Of a stretch of DNA of 64,000 bases, positions 15,025-26,168 are shown piece by piece (positions within the stretch are counted from its first letter, which is position 1; every line of letters starts with the position of its first letter). This DNA comes from Shinella yambaruensis. Lineage in GTDB: Bacteria; Pseudomonadota; Alphaproteobacteria; Rhizobiales; Rhizobiaceae. Where the stretch lies: contig NZ_JALJCK010000015.1 of assembly GCF_022899355.1 (NCBI RefSeq), positions 1 through 64,000 of the forward strand, written 5' to 3'. The notes beneath the pieces were generated by a model. The model was not told the origin of the DNA. It ran no database searches and worked only from the letters and a program-made list of their open reading frames with translations. Position numbers and translations under genes: made by a program.

Positions 15025-15783
15025 CTACCGGACGAGCCAGCCGCCGTCGACGGGCAGCACCGTGCCCGTGACATAGCCGGAAGCGGGCGAGGCGAAGAAC
15101 AGGACGGCCGTGTCGAGATCGCCGGGACTGCCCCAGCGGCCCATGGGAATGCGGGCGGAGATCTGGGCGCTGCGGTCCGGGTCGCCCCGCAGCGCTTCGG
15201 TATTGTCGGTCGCCATGTAGCCGGGAGCAATGGCATTGACGGTGATGCCATGCGGGGCGAGTTCATTCGCCATCGCCTTGGTGAGGCCGGCAATGCCGTG
15301 CTTGGAGGCCGTATAGGCCGGCACGCGGATGCCGCCCTGGAAGCTCAGCATGGAGGCGACATTGACGATGCGGCCAGGCCGCTTCGTCGCCACCATGTGG
15401 CGGGCCGCGGCCTGTGACAGCCGGAAGGCGGCCTTGAGGTTGACGTCGATGACGCTGTCCCAGTCGTCCTCGGCATAGTCGAGCAGATCGGCGCGACGGA
15501 TGATGCCGGCATTGTTGACGAGAATGTCGATACCGCTGGCCGTCGCGACGGTCTCGGCGATGACGGCGCCGGCATCGAACGGTTTCGAGAGATCGACCGT
15601 CATGGCATGGAAGCGGCGGCCTGCCGCGGCCACCCGCTCAGCCGTCTCCGGCATGGCGGAGGAGCCGAGCGCGACGATATCCGCGCCGGCCCTTGCGAGC
15701 GCCAGCGCCATGGCCTTGCCGAGACCGGTGCGCGCGCCGGTGACGAGCGCGACCTTGCCCGTGAGGTCAAACAAGGTGTTCAA
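15025..15783 (-). CDS. kduD: 2-dehydro-3-deoxy-D-gluconate 5-dehydrogenase (KduD)
   Basis: A 252-aa SDR that closely follows the KduD pattern: FDLTGKVALVTGARTGLGKAMA, NNAGIIRRADLLDYAEDDWD, VNVASMLSFQGGIRVPAYTASKHG with the Ser/Tyr/Lys set, ANELAPHGITVNAIAPGYMATDNTEAL and a VDGGWLVR C terminus. It interconverts 3-deoxy-D-glycero-2,5-hexodiulosonate and 2-keto-3-deoxygluconate in unsaturated uronate breakdown; KduI, the preceding step, is encoded in the same operon. The start appears to be a TTG at 15783 with AAAAGGGG upstream, 13 bp after the ATPase stop. No ATG fits the family N terminus. Confidence 0.88.
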   Translation of the reverse strand: MNTLFDLTGKVALVTGARTGLGKAMALALARAGADIVALGSSAMPETAERVAAAGRRFHAMTVDLSKPFDAGAVIAETVATASGIDILVNNAGIIRRADLLDYAEDDWDSVIDVNLKAAFRLSQAAARHMVATKRPGRIVNVASMLSFQGGIRVPAYTASKHGIAGLTKAMANELAPHGITVNAIAPGYMATDNTEALRGDPDRSAQISARIPMGRWGSPGDLDTAVLFFASPASGYVTGTVLPVDGGWLVR

Positions 15784-15796
15784 GGCGCAGCCCCTT

Positions 15797-16843
<1,047 letters not shown>

Positions 16844-16852
16844 GGAGCCCCC

Positions 16853-17901
<1,049 letters not shown>

Positions 17902-17905
<4 letters not shown>

Positions 17906-18921
17906 TTGCGGCCTCCCTTCTTTTCGGAGCGGCCGAGGCCGAGCTGAAGCAATGTGAGCACGACGAGCACGGCACCCATGAGGATGGAGGCAGCCGCGGC
18001 AAGGCCCGGATTGCGCAGCTGCGCGGCAAAGCCCGTCTCGTAGATATATTGCGTGAGATAGAGCGTGCTGGTGCCCGGCCCGCCGCCGGTCAGGACATAG
18101 ACTTCATCGAAGATCTGCACGGCACGGATGAGGACGAGCACGACGACGACGAGCAGGTTGGGCATCAGGAGCGGCAGCGTGATGCGCCAGAAGGCCCGCG
18201 CCGGACGGGTGCCGTCCATTTCGGCGGCCTCGTAGAGGTCCTTCGGGATCGCTTGCAGGCCGGCGAGCAGGATGAGGGTGTAGAAGCCCATATGCGCCCA
18301 GATCGACACGCCGATGGTGGCGGCGAAGGCCCAGTTGCGGTCGTTGAGCCAGACATGGGGGTCGAAGCCGAGCCCGTAGAGACCGAAATTCAGAAGGCCC
18401 TGACGCTGCAGGATCCACTTCCAGATGAGGCCGACGACGACGGGCGACAGCAGCACGGGGAAGAAGAAGACCGCCCGCCAGAAGCTGCGCGCCGCAAGGT
18501 CACGGTTGAGGATGAGGGCCGTCACGAGCGAGACGAGGATCATCAGCGTGACCTGGAGCACGACGAACCAGGCGGTGTTCTTCACCGCGGTCCAGAACGT
18601 GTCCTCCGCGCAGCTGCCCGGATCGAGATAGCTGCGGCAGTCGAAGAGCCGCGCATATTGCCCGGCCCCGACGAAGGTGCGGTCGGGCAGGAAGAGTGCC
18701 GTGCCTCCGGTCATCGAATAGGCGAAGTTGATGAAGAAGGGCAGCAGCACGAAAATACCGAAGATCAGCATGTTCGGCATCAGGAAGAAGGCCGCCATGC
18801 CGCCGATGCCGGTCGCCCGCTGCAGCCAGCGCAACGGCGCATCGAGAATGCCCATGAGGAAATGTATCGGCGCCATGACAAGCGCGCCCAGGCTGGATTT
18901 GCCGGAATTGTGCGTTCTCAT
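17902..18921 (-). CDS. MalF-type ABC transporter permease
   Basis: A 339-aa CUT1 permease with six helices and the coupling loop DLYEAAEMDGTRPARAFWRITLPLLMPNL. A periplasmic stretch with two cysteines (FDCRSYLDPGSCAEDTFW) follows the first helix. I choose the ATG at 18921, which has GGGAGGGACAG upstream, rather than a longer frame. It is 214 bp downstream of the binding-protein gene and overlaps the second permease by 4 nt. Confidence 0.86.
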
Positions 18922-19135
18922 TCTGTCCCTCCCATGCCGGCGAGATCGCCCGGCGGCGGTAAGGCCGGGCTCCATCTGCGGCGAGCGGCGGGGGAGGCGC
19001 CCCGCCGCAGATGGCGGCCCATGCCGCCGGCATCGCGTATCCGCGCCTGTCCTGCCGGCGGCGCTCCGTTCCGGTCCTCAAGCATTCCCGCATTTCCTCG
19101 AATCGCGAAAAGGCTCTAACGCTTTTGGAAGTGCC
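18922..19135. other. Intergenic gap inside the transporter operon, with a possible rhizobial repeat relic
   Basis: No gene is visible. A GC-rich stem around 19010-19030 (GGCGGCCCATGCCGCC) follows, and the stretch 19081-19138 contains CGAAAAGGCTCTAACGC and related AT/GC-mixed sequence resembling intergenic repeats common in Rhizobiaceae. Such stems can set the binding-protein to permease mRNA ratio; this is inference. Confidence 0.35.
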
Positions 19136-20404
19136 CTAGAGGCCGGAATCCTTCACCTTGGCGGCGATATCCGCGTCGATGCGGGTGAAGGCTTCCTCCA
19201 CCGGCATTTCGCCGGCCGCCGCCTGGCTGATGCGCGTGACCATGGCGCCGTAGAACGTATCGGACCAGAACCAGCCCGGCAGCTTCTGCGCGAGATCGGA
19301 GAGCGAGCCCGTGGCGGCGACGAAGGCATTGAGTGCCTCCTTGGCCTGCGCGTCGTCAGTCTTGAAGTCGAGCCCCTTGGCGAGCAGTCCCTTGTGCGCG
19401 GGCAGGAACAGCGTGCGCTCGGAGAATTCCTTCACGATGTCCTCGCGGGCGAGGTAGTCCATGACCTTGGCCACTTCCGTCGGGTTCTTGGTGTATTTGA
19501 TGGCCACCAGGCCCGCGCCGCCCGGCATGCCGGTGCAGTTGACAGGTCCGCAGGGGCTGCCCGTCGCCACCCAATCGAAGTTCGAGCCGATCTTCGTCGA
19601 GAAGTTCGGCACCTGCCAGGAGCCGGAATAGTAGTAGACGAGCTGGCCGTTGATGAAGTCGTCGGCGGCCGCGCGGTAGGTGGAACCGGCCGCGGAGACC
19701 CAGACGTCCTTGCTCATCGTGCCGTCCTCGATCCAGCCGATGAATTTCTTCAGGAAGTCCTTGGTGCCCTGGTCGAGGGGAGCCGGCTTGCCATCGGCGC
19801 CGATATAGTTCGCGCCATAGGAAAGGACCGGGCCGGTCAGGCGGTGGCCGGAGCGGTCGAGCGCCATGGCAAAGGGCACCTGCTGGTTCTCGGCGACCGC
19901 TTTTGCGGCTTTTGCCCAGTCGTCCCAGGTGGCATCCTTGCCGGGAATGGCAACGCCTGCCTGCTCGAACAGCGTCTTGTTGGCAAAGCCGCCGGCGAGC
20001 GTGATCTGCGTCATGAAGCCGGAAATCTGGCTGGAGCCGTCAGGGCGCATCCAGTCTGCCTGCGCACCGAAATTCTCGTCCCAGTAGGCGGCGTCCGCGA
20101 CGAGCGGACGCAAGTCCAGCCAGTGCTGGCTCTGTGCCTTGAGGTTGGTGACACGGGCGATGTCGGGGCCGTCGCCGGCTTCGAGCTGCACCGGGAGCTG
20201 CTCGCGCACGACGCTGTAGGAGACGTTGTCGAGGATGACGTTGATCCCCGGATTCTCCTTCATGAAACGGTCGACGAGATCCTTCAGGACCTCGCCTTCG
20301 ACGCCGTCGGAATACCACATGATGCGCACGTCGCCGGCCAGCGCCGACGTGGATGCCAGAAGCCCGGCGGCGAGCGCCGCCAGAATGGTCTTGGTCTTCG
20401 TCAT
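19136..20404 (-). CDS. Extracellular oligosaccharide-binding protein of the CUT1 importer
   Basis: A 422-aa MalE/UgpB-type binding protein. The signal peptide is MTKTKTILAALAAGLL followed by cleavage after ALAG. The mature start, DVRIMWYSDGVEGEVLKDLVDRF, and later MTQITLAGGFANKTLFEQAGV and FINGQLVYYYSGSW are typical of this family. A CGPVNC pair could form a disulfide in the periplasm. It lies 77 bp after the 827-aa protein gene and should capture unsaturated or acetylated galacturonide oligomers, judging by the operon. Confidence 0.87.
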   Translation of the reverse strand: MTKTKTILAALAAGLLASTSALAGDVRIMWYSDGVEGEVLKDLVDRFMKENPGINVILDNVSYSVVREQLPVQLEAGDGPDIARVTNLKAQSQHWLDLRPLVADAAYWDENFGAQADWMRPDGSSQISGFMTQITLAGGFANKTLFEQAGVAIPGKDATWDDWAKAAKAVAENQQVPFAMALDRSGHRLTGPVLSYGANYIGADGKPAPLDQGTKDFLKKFIGWIEDGTMSKDVWVSAAGSTYRAAADDFINGQLVYYYSGSWQVPNFSTKIGSNFDWVATGSPCGPVNCTGMPGGAGLVAIKYTKNPTEVAKVMDYLAREDIVKEFSERTLFLPAHKGLLAKGLDFKTDDAQAKEALNAFVAATGSLSDLAQKLPGWFWSDTFYGAMVTRISQAAAGEMPVEEAFTRIDADIAAKVKDSGL

Positions 20405-20481
20405 GGTCGTTCTCCTCCTAGAGACGGGCCTCCCGCCCGCCATGTTCCAAACCGCCTGCCTCATGCAGGCGGGCATGCCGG

Positions 20482-22965
20482 CTATGCTGCCGATAGCATT
20501 GTCGTCGTGCCGGCGACGGTGAATGTCCCGGGCACGATGGTGCGGCCTTCCGCCTCGGTGGAACCGTCCGCGCGGAACCGTACGGCGCCATATTGGGGGT
20601 CATCGATGACGAACGTGCCGTCGGCGTCCTCATGTACCGTAAGGGCGGAGAACCATCCTTCGACGGAGGCGAGGTCGGAGGCCTCGCACACGCGTATGAT
20701 CCACCTTGTCTTGCGGCCGCGCTGGCGCAGCTCCACATTGGCCGAAGGCCCTTCCTTGACGCTCTCGAAGGGTGCGCTGCCCTTGAGGAACAGAGCACCG
20801 GCGCCGCTGCGGGCAAGCGCGATGTTGCCGACAATGCGGCTCTCGTCGAACTCGGCGACCGGGAACCAGGCGTGGCTGAAGTCGGCCTGTTCGTCGACCG
20901 TGGTGAAATCCAGCACGGCAAGCCCGCGATACTGGTGGGTGCGGGGAACGGCGCCGCAGCCGCCCCAATAGGACGGACGGCCGTAGCCGAACTGGATCGT
21001 CTCGCCGGGATGGTTGATCCAGACGGCCGCTTCCGGGCTTTTGCCGAGGCGCAGGTGCAATACCGTTTCCTGGTAACCCCATTCGTTCCAGCGGTAGTGC
21101 GCGGTCGAGCCCATGGCGAAGGCACGTCCCTTGTAGTGATAGAGCGCGGCGAAGCGGTTCTCGCCCTGCGAGAAGCACCATTCCTGGTGCGCCTCGGCCT
21201 GATGGTTGGCGATTGCGGAGAACTCCTCGGGCACGACGAGGCCGTGGTCGCGCAGGCAGACGGCGAGCTGCGGCAGCGCATGGACGCGCCGGCCATACCA
21301 GCCGCGGCGCCAGAGCAGGCGCGCGACGGCGGAGAGCTCCAGCGAGCGGCCGGCGCAGAGCGTATGCTCGTAGGAACGCCCCTGCGCGGCGGTGACCATG
21401 CCGTGATGGGCCGAGCGTGCGATGATCTCGCAGAGCCGGACGATGCCCTTTCTGGCGCGCTCGGCGATGTCGGCATCGGGGGCGAGGGCGGCAAGCGCCG
21501 TCAGGCCCTTGAGATCGATCGGGAAATAGGGGGCGGAGTTGAACTCCGCCATCTCCCAGGCCTCGAAATGGTCGAGCCAGGCACGCACCCGGGCCGCGCC
21601 GACGGCCCGCTGCTCGGCCCCCTTGCGGCCGGAGCGAACGAAGGTCGCTTCGGCATGCAGGTCGCCGGCGAGATAGGCCGACGTGTGGAAGAGCAGCGCG
21701 TGGTTTTCGGAGAAGTACCACTGCACGTCATTGCCCGGCTCGTCCATCCAGTAGCGGAAGCCGAGGATGGCGGCGTCGATGCGTTTGCGGGTCGCTTCGC
21801 CGATATCGCCACCCCAGGCGATACGCGACCAGATGAGCGGCACCAGCGAGAAGTCGGCGCAGTCGTGGCAATCCTCGATGGAGGGCAGGATCTCCTCGAT
21901 CATCGTGTCGGTATCCACCCCGCCGCGTCCGCTCGCGAGCCGCGCGAAGGCGCGTACCGTATCCCGCTCGGAAAATTCCGAGATTTCATCGAGGGTTTCC
22001 GTGATGCGGGCGGCAAGCGAGGCGGGCGCCTCGCCCTGGCGCTTCGCATGGCAGATCTCCACGCCAATCGAGCGGGCCGCGACGAAGCCGTCCGCGTCGA
22101 GCGTCACGCGGAAATGCCGGAAATCGGCGGGCAGGGCGCTGGAGGAGCCGACGAGCAGGCGGGTTTCACCGGCCCGCAGCGTGAAGCCGTAGTCGAAGCG
22201 CTCGGTGGACATGAAATCGCCCTCGACCGCGACATCGACCGTGACGTCCATCGGCAGCGGCGCGGCGAAGATCAGCGTCATGTCGCCGTCGAAATAGGCC
22301 GGCCGGTCGAAATGCATGCCGTCGAGAGCCGCTTCCACCGCATCCGCCGCTTCGCCGGGGCAGGGCACCGGCACGGCGACCGCGGCCTCCGGGCCGGAGA
22401 GGTAGTCGAGCTGGATGAAATAGCGGGCATCGCGCTCGGCGAGATCGTCGAAGAACAGGGTGACCTCGTTGAGACCGGCCTTCAGCGGCAGGTCGAACTC
22501 GGCCTTGGCTTCGAGATTGCGGCTGTAGGGCGCCATCCAGCCGGCTTCCGCGCCGTTGAGGAGGAGCACTGCGCCGCCGCAGGTCCCGAGGCGCACCCTT
22601 GCCGTGCCGGCGACGGCCGCCTCGATGAAGGTCCGCGCCCAGGTGGCAAGGCGTGTCGGGCGGAACCAGAAGCCGGAAAGATCGAGCCGTGGCGAGCCGA
22701 AGGGCAGCCACCAGCGCGCGGCATGGAACGTGCCGCGCACATCCGGCCGCGCATCGCGATAACGCTCGGCGAAGATGGTGCGGCAGGGATATTCGTGCGG
22801 AATGAAGTTCTTGTGCTTCGTCAGGAAGAAGAAGGGATCCATCTCGCCCTTCATCGGCTGGTCGGGCACGTCGAAGCGCTCCCCGGCTGTCATGCCGAGC
22901 TGCCAGTAGCGGATGGCGTCGCCCGCCGCGAGAGGCTTCTTCATATGGAAGGTCGTATCGGTCAT
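20482..22965 (-). CDS. Large protein of the pectin operon, candidate carbohydrate-active enzyme of unassigned family
   Basis: An 827-aa protein with no signal peptide. Residues ~95-190 look like a jelly-roll domain of the GH2/PA14 sort (VRLGTCGGAVLLLNGAEAG, LKAGLNEVTLFFDD). The middle (~300-600) is helical, with aromatic-acid patches such as DVQWYFSENHALLFHTSAYLAG, MAEFNSAPYFPIDL and AHQEWCFSQGENRFAALYHYKG, suggesting an (alpha/alpha) toroid. The rest is beta-rich. This layout recalls polysaccharide lyases and unsaturated-uronyl hydrolases. It overlaps kduI by 4 nt, so a cytoplasmic hydrolase or lyase on imported rhamnogalacturonan fragments is plausible. I do not recognise the family. Confidence 0.7.
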   Translation of the reverse strand: MTDTTFHMKKPLAAGDAIRYWQLGMTAGERFDVPDQPMKGEMDPFFFLTKHKNFIPHEYPCRTIFAERYRDARPDVRGTFHAARWWLPFGSPRLDLSGFWFRPTRLATWARTFIEAAVAGTARVRLGTCGGAVLLLNGAEAGWMAPYSRNLEAKAEFDLPLKAGLNEVTLFFDDLAERDARYFIQLDYLSGPEAAVAVPVPCPGEAADAVEAALDGMHFDRPAYFDGDMTLIFAAPLPMDVTVDVAVEGDFMSTERFDYGFTLRAGETRLLVGSSSALPADFRHFRVTLDADGFVAARSIGVEICHAKRQGEAPASLAARITETLDEISEFSERDTVRAFARLASGRGGVDTDTMIEEILPSIEDCHDCADFSLVPLIWSRIAWGGDIGEATRKRIDAAILGFRYWMDEPGNDVQWYFSENHALLFHTSAYLAGDLHAEATFVRSGRKGAEQRAVGAARVRAWLDHFEAWEMAEFNSAPYFPIDLKGLTALAALAPDADIAERARKGIVRLCEIIARSAHHGMVTAAQGRSYEHTLCAGRSLELSAVARLLWRRGWYGRRVHALPQLAVCLRDHGLVVPEEFSAIANHQAEAHQEWCFSQGENRFAALYHYKGRAFAMGSTAHYRWNEWGYQETVLHLRLGKSPEAAVWINHPGETIQFGYGRPSYWGGCGAVPRTHQYRGLAVLDFTTVDEQADFSHAWFPVAEFDESRIVGNIALARSGAGALFLKGSAPFESVKEGPSANVELRQRGRKTRWIIRVCEASDLASVEGWFSALTVHEDADGTFVIDDPQYGAVRFRADGSTEAEGRTIVPGTFTVAGTTTMLSAA

Positions 22966-23798
22966 TTCAGGTCAGCCACGGGTACGGGAGAAACGTCGTT
23001 GTATTCCTGGTTCTCGCCGGTCATGCCCCAGACGAAGGCATAGGGACCGGTCCCGGCGCCCATGTGGACCGACCAGGCGGGCGAGAGCACCGCATCGCCA
23101 TTGGCGACGACGAGATGGCGGGTTTCCTCGGGCCGGCCCATCACATGCAGCACGCGGTCTTCCGGGGCGAGGTCGAAGTAGCAGTAGGCCTCCATGCGGC
23201 GCTCGTGCAGGTGGGGCGGCATGGTGTTCCAGACGCTGCCCTCGGCAAGGTCGGTGATGCCCATGAGGAGCAGGCAGGAGGGCGAGACCTCGGGATGGAT
23301 GTACATCGCGAGCCGGCGCTTGTTGGAGCGGCGCATCTCGCCGAGATCGAGGGCCTTGGCTTCCTTGCGGGTGATCAGCCGGTGTGGGAAACCGGCGCCG
23401 GCAGGCACGGAGTTCATGTAGAAGCGGGCCGGTGCGTCCGCCGAAAGGCTGGAGGCGGTGATCTCTTTGGCACCCCGGCCGACATAGAGCACGTCGCGGT
23501 TCTCCAGCGTGAAGCGCTGGCCGTCCACCTCGATCGTGCCCGTGCCGCCGAGATTTGCGATGCCCATTTCGCGGGCGGACAGCAGGTAAGCCGTGCCGAT
23601 ATCCTCGCCGGAGCCGAAGGTGAGGCTCGTCGTGACCGGCATCGCGCCGCCAAGGATGAGGCGATCGACATGGGTATAGGTGAAGTTGACCCGGTCGGCG
23701 GCAAAGAGGTCCGTCATCAGGAACGCGTCGCGCAGGCGCTGCGTGTCGTAGCCCTTCACGTCATCCGGCGCCGCGCCGTAGAGTACCTTCATCGTCAT
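22962..23798 (-). CDS. kduI: 5-dehydro-4-deoxy-D-glucuronate isomerase (KduI)
   Basis: A 278-aa cupin, the exact usual length of KduI. Recognisable are LRDAFLMTDLF, YTHVDRLILGGAMP, the HRLITRKEA segment, the metal-binding WNTMPPHLHERRMEAYCYFDL and SPAWSVHMGAGT near the C terminus. It isomerises 5-keto-4-deoxyuronate, the spontaneous product of unsaturated uronate, to the hexodiulosonate used by KduD. It overlaps the gene before and the gene after by 4 nt each, so the three are translationally coupled. Confidence 0.93.
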   Translation of the reverse strand: MTMKVLYGAAPDDVKGYDTQRLRDAFLMTDLFAADRVNFTYTHVDRLILGGAMPVTTSLTFGSGEDIGTAYLLSAREMGIANLGGTGTIEVDGQRFTLENRDVLYVGRGAKEITASSLSADAPARFYMNSVPAGAGFPHRLITRKEAKALDLGEMRRSNKRRLAMYIHPEVSPSCLLLMGITDLAEGSVWNTMPPHLHERRMEAYCYFDLAPEDRVLHVMGRPEETRHLVVANGDAVLSPAWSVHMGAGTGPYAFVWGMTGENQEYNDVSPVPVADLK

Positions 23799-24895
23799 GC
23801 TGCCTGTCCTTCTCTGTCGACATGTTCCAGCGCCTCGGCAAGGCAGAGGATCGCCAATGCCTGGCCGTAGCCGGTCGGCTGGATCGGGATGTCCTTGTAA
23901 AACTGGAGATCGTGGCCCATGCGCGTGCCGTAGGAGACGTTCAGCACCGTGCCGCTTTCATCGATATTGCGCATCACCGCTTCGAGCGCCTTCATGCCCG
24001 CCGCGCGCCAGGCCGGCGTTCCGAGGCCGAGGCGATAGCCCTTGAGCAAGCCGTAGCCGATGCCGGCGGTCGCCGAGATTTCCTCGTAGGAGGAGGCGTC
24101 GTCCAGCAGCGTGCGCCAGGCGCCGGACGGCGCCTGGAGGGCGAGAAGGGCATCGACCTGCGCGACCAGCACGCCCTCGAGGAATTGCCGCACCGGGCGG
24201 TCGAGTTCGGCGAGGTCGAAAAGGTCGAGCACGCCGGCGGTGATCCAGGCGTTGCCGCGCGCCCAGCGGGCACGGGCGAAATTGTGCCGGCCGTCGAAGG
24301 TCCAGCCGTGGAACCAGAGGCCGGTCTGGGGGTCGGCAAGGTAGCGCGCATGCACGAGGAACTGGCGCGAGGCTTCGTCGACGAGCTCGCGCCGGCCGCT
24401 GGCCTGCCCGTAGGAGGCCAGGAACAGCGCGACCATGTAGAGCGTGTCGTCCCACAATTCGTGGTCGTTGATCTTGTCCGAGACGTGGTGCTCGAAGCCG
24501 CCTTCCGGCGTGCGGCCCATGTCCGACAGGACGCGGTTCGCCCAGGCGTCGAGCACGGGTTGCCAGCGGGGATCGCGTGTCTTCGCCCAGAGCAGGGAGA
24601 GCCCGAGCATGGGCGCGGTCGTGTTGACGTTGAGCCCTGGCAGGCCGGCGGCGATCTGGGTGTAATACCAGTCCTCCACCAGCGTGCGCAGGTCTTCGCG
24701 GCCCGTCAGCAGCCAGAGCCGCACGAGACCATAGAGGCCGACGCCCTGGGGCCATTCCCAGCTGTCGAAACTGATGTAGTCACCGGCCGTGCCGTCGAGG
24801 TTCGGTTCATGAAAACGGCCGCTGTGCCTGAGGCCGGTCATGCCGGCGACAAGGCGATCGAGTCCGGTGCTGATGTCATGGCCGGTCAGGCCCAT
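23795..24895 (-). CDS. Unsaturated rhamnogalacturonyl hydrolase, GH105 family
   Basis: A 366-aa (alpha/alpha)6-barrel hydrolase. Family motifs are SWEWPQGVGLYGLVRLW, NVNTTAPMLGLSLLWA, HELWDDTLYMVALFLASYG with the catalytic-acid candidates D149/D150, WFHGWTFDGRHNFARARWARGNAW and SSYEEISATAGIGYGLLKG. GH105 enzymes hydrate and release the 4,5-unsaturated uronic acid from the non-reducing end of rhamnogalacturonan fragments left by lyases. No signal peptide, so it acts after import. The ATG at 24895 follows GGGAGGAG and is the first gene of the operon, divergent from a LacI regulator. Confidence 0.88.
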   Translation of the reverse strand: MGLTGHDISTGLDRLVAGMTGLRHSGRFHEPNLDGTAGDYISFDSWEWPQGVGLYGLVRLWLLTGREDLRTLVEDWYYTQIAAGLPGLNVNTTAPMLGLSLLWAKTRDPRWQPVLDAWANRVLSDMGRTPEGGFEHHVSDKINDHELWDDTLYMVALFLASYGQASGRRELVDEASRQFLVHARYLADPQTGLWFHGWTFDGRHNFARARWARGNAWITAGVLDLFDLAELDRPVRQFLEGVLVAQVDALLALQAPSGAWRTLLDDASSYEEISATAGIGYGLLKGYRLGLGTPAWRAAGMKALEAVMRNIDESGTVLNVSYGTRMGHDLQFYKDIPIQPTGYGQALAILCLAEALEHVDREGQAA

Positions 24896-25005
24896 GGCGC
24901 TCCTCCCTGCGGTCACCGATGGACGATTTAGGGTGGATAATGCATGGTGATTTTTCTTGCGCAATCTGAAAATTTTTCTCATGACTGGTGCGAGAGAGGT
25001 GGCCG
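24896..25005. promoter_or_regulatory. Divergent promoter/operator region of the pectin-oligosaccharide operon
   Basis: A 110-bp gap between two divergent genes must hold both promoters. It is AT-rich around 24950-24985 and contains the 8-bp palindrome TTGCGCAA at 24957-24964, flanked by T-rich and A-rich arms (ATTTTTC...TGAAAAT). A centre with CG and such arms fits a LacI-family operator for the regulator at 25006. The arms are not in perfect register. Confidence 0.45.
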
Positions 25006-26052
25006 ATGACTGTCAAACCCCTGCCCGGAAAACGCGGAAAGAAGAGCAAGAAGGTTCGGCTGGAGGATATTGCCGCGCGCTGCGGCGTTTCGCTCAGCAC
25101 CGTTTCGCGGGCTTTGGCGGGGGAGAAGGGCGTGCGGCCGGAAATCCGCCAGCAAGTGCTGGAAGCGGCGAAGACGGCGAATTATGTCGTGCCGACGGCC
25201 GTTGCCGGACAGAAGGTCATCCTTGCCGCTTCCAGCGCCGCGATGATCGACTATGTGCGCAACCAGTTCACGCTCTACGTGCTGGACGGGCTGAAAGAAC
25301 GGGCGCAGGCGCTCGGCCTCGAGATCATCACGCGACCGATCGCCGACAAGAGCGAGGAGCTGTCGCTGCTCAAGGAGGCGAAGGATGATCCGGAAATCCT
25401 CGGCCTGCTCTTCCTCACCGTCGACGACGAGGCGCTGCTGGCGGCAACGCGCGGCTTCGAAAAGCCCGTCGTGCTGCTCAATGGCGACGATCCCTTCATG
25501 CGGCTTTCGAGCGTGACCCCGTGCAACCGGTCGAGCGCGCGGCTTGCCGCCGATCACCTGATCGGTCTTGGCCACGAACGCATCCTCTTCTTCATGCGGC
25601 CCGGCCGCCGCACCATCGAGCGGCGCTACGAGGGCTGGCGCGATGCGCTGCTTCATCACGGCCTTCCCGCCGATCCCGATCTCGTCGTGCCGGTCGACGA
25701 CTGGCTGCCGGAGCTGGCGACGCAGGCCATCGTCTCGCGCATCCGGGCGCGCGGGCTGGATTTCACCGCGGTGCTCGCCGCTGGCGACAGCCTTGCCGTC
25801 GGCGCCATGATGGGCGTGCAGCAGGCGGGCTATGGCGTGCCGAAGGACGTCTCCGTCATGGGCATGGACGACCTGCCGCAGGCCGCCTTCCTCAATCCGC
25901 CGCTGACGACCATGCATATTCCCATGCGCGAAATCGGCTCGGCGGCGCTCGATCTCCTGCGCGACAGCCTCGGCGGCCTGCCGTTCCCGCCGCGCCGGCT
26001 GGAGCTTGCCTGTCATCTGGTCGAGCGTTCGTCGACAGGGCCGGCCGCTTGA
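25006..26052 (+). CDS. LacI-family transcriptional regulator of the pectin-oligosaccharide operon
   Basis: A 348-aa LacI/GalR protein. A basic N-terminal extension (KPLPGKRGKKSKK) precedes the HTH VRLEDIAARCGVSLSTVSRALAG. The core contains GLLFLTVDDEALLAA, SVTPCNRSSARLAADHLIGLGHERI, VLAAGDSLAVGAMMGVQQAG and SVMGMDDLPQAAFLNPPLTTM. I use the ATG at 25006 with GAGAGAGG upstream. Divergence from the GH105/kduI/kduD operon makes that operon the target; the inducer would be a Kdu-pathway intermediate or unsaturated oligomer. Confidence 0.85.
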   Translation: MTVKPLPGKRGKKSKKVRLEDIAARCGVSLSTVSRALAGEKGVRPEIRQQVLEAAKTANYVVPTAVAGQKVILAASSAAMIDYVRNQFTLYVLDGLKERAQALGLEIITRPIADKSEELSLLKEAKDDPEILGLLFLTVDDEALLAATRGFEKPVVLLNGDDPFMRLSSVTPCNRSSARLAADHLIGLGHERILFFMRPGRRTIERRYEGWRDALLHHGLPADPDLVVPVDDWLPELATQAIVSRIRARGLDFTAVLAAGDSLAVGAMMGVQQAGYGVPKDVSVMGMDDLPQAAFLNPPLTTMHIPMREIGSAALDLLRDSLGGLPFPPRRLELACHLVERSSTGPAA

Positions 26053-26090
26053 GGCTCCGGGCGTGTCATGCGCAAGGCGGAGGGGGCCTC

Positions 26091-26105
26091 ATCTCCTAGG
26101 GGGAT
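26091..26105. promoter_or_regulatory. CCTAGG-centred operator candidate, copy 1
   Basis: ATCTCCTAGGGGGAT is an imperfect palindrome 63 bp before the aminotransferase-family gene. A second copy, ATCCCCTAGGTGGAT, lies at 29520-29534 in another promoter of the same cluster; the two match at 13 of 15 positions. The LuxR-type regulator between them is the likely binder. Confidence 0.55.
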
Positions 26106-26168
26106 GGCGAGGCATGGCGGAAAGCGGCACACAGGGGCGACAACAGCGTTCTGCAAAGGGTGCCGCCC

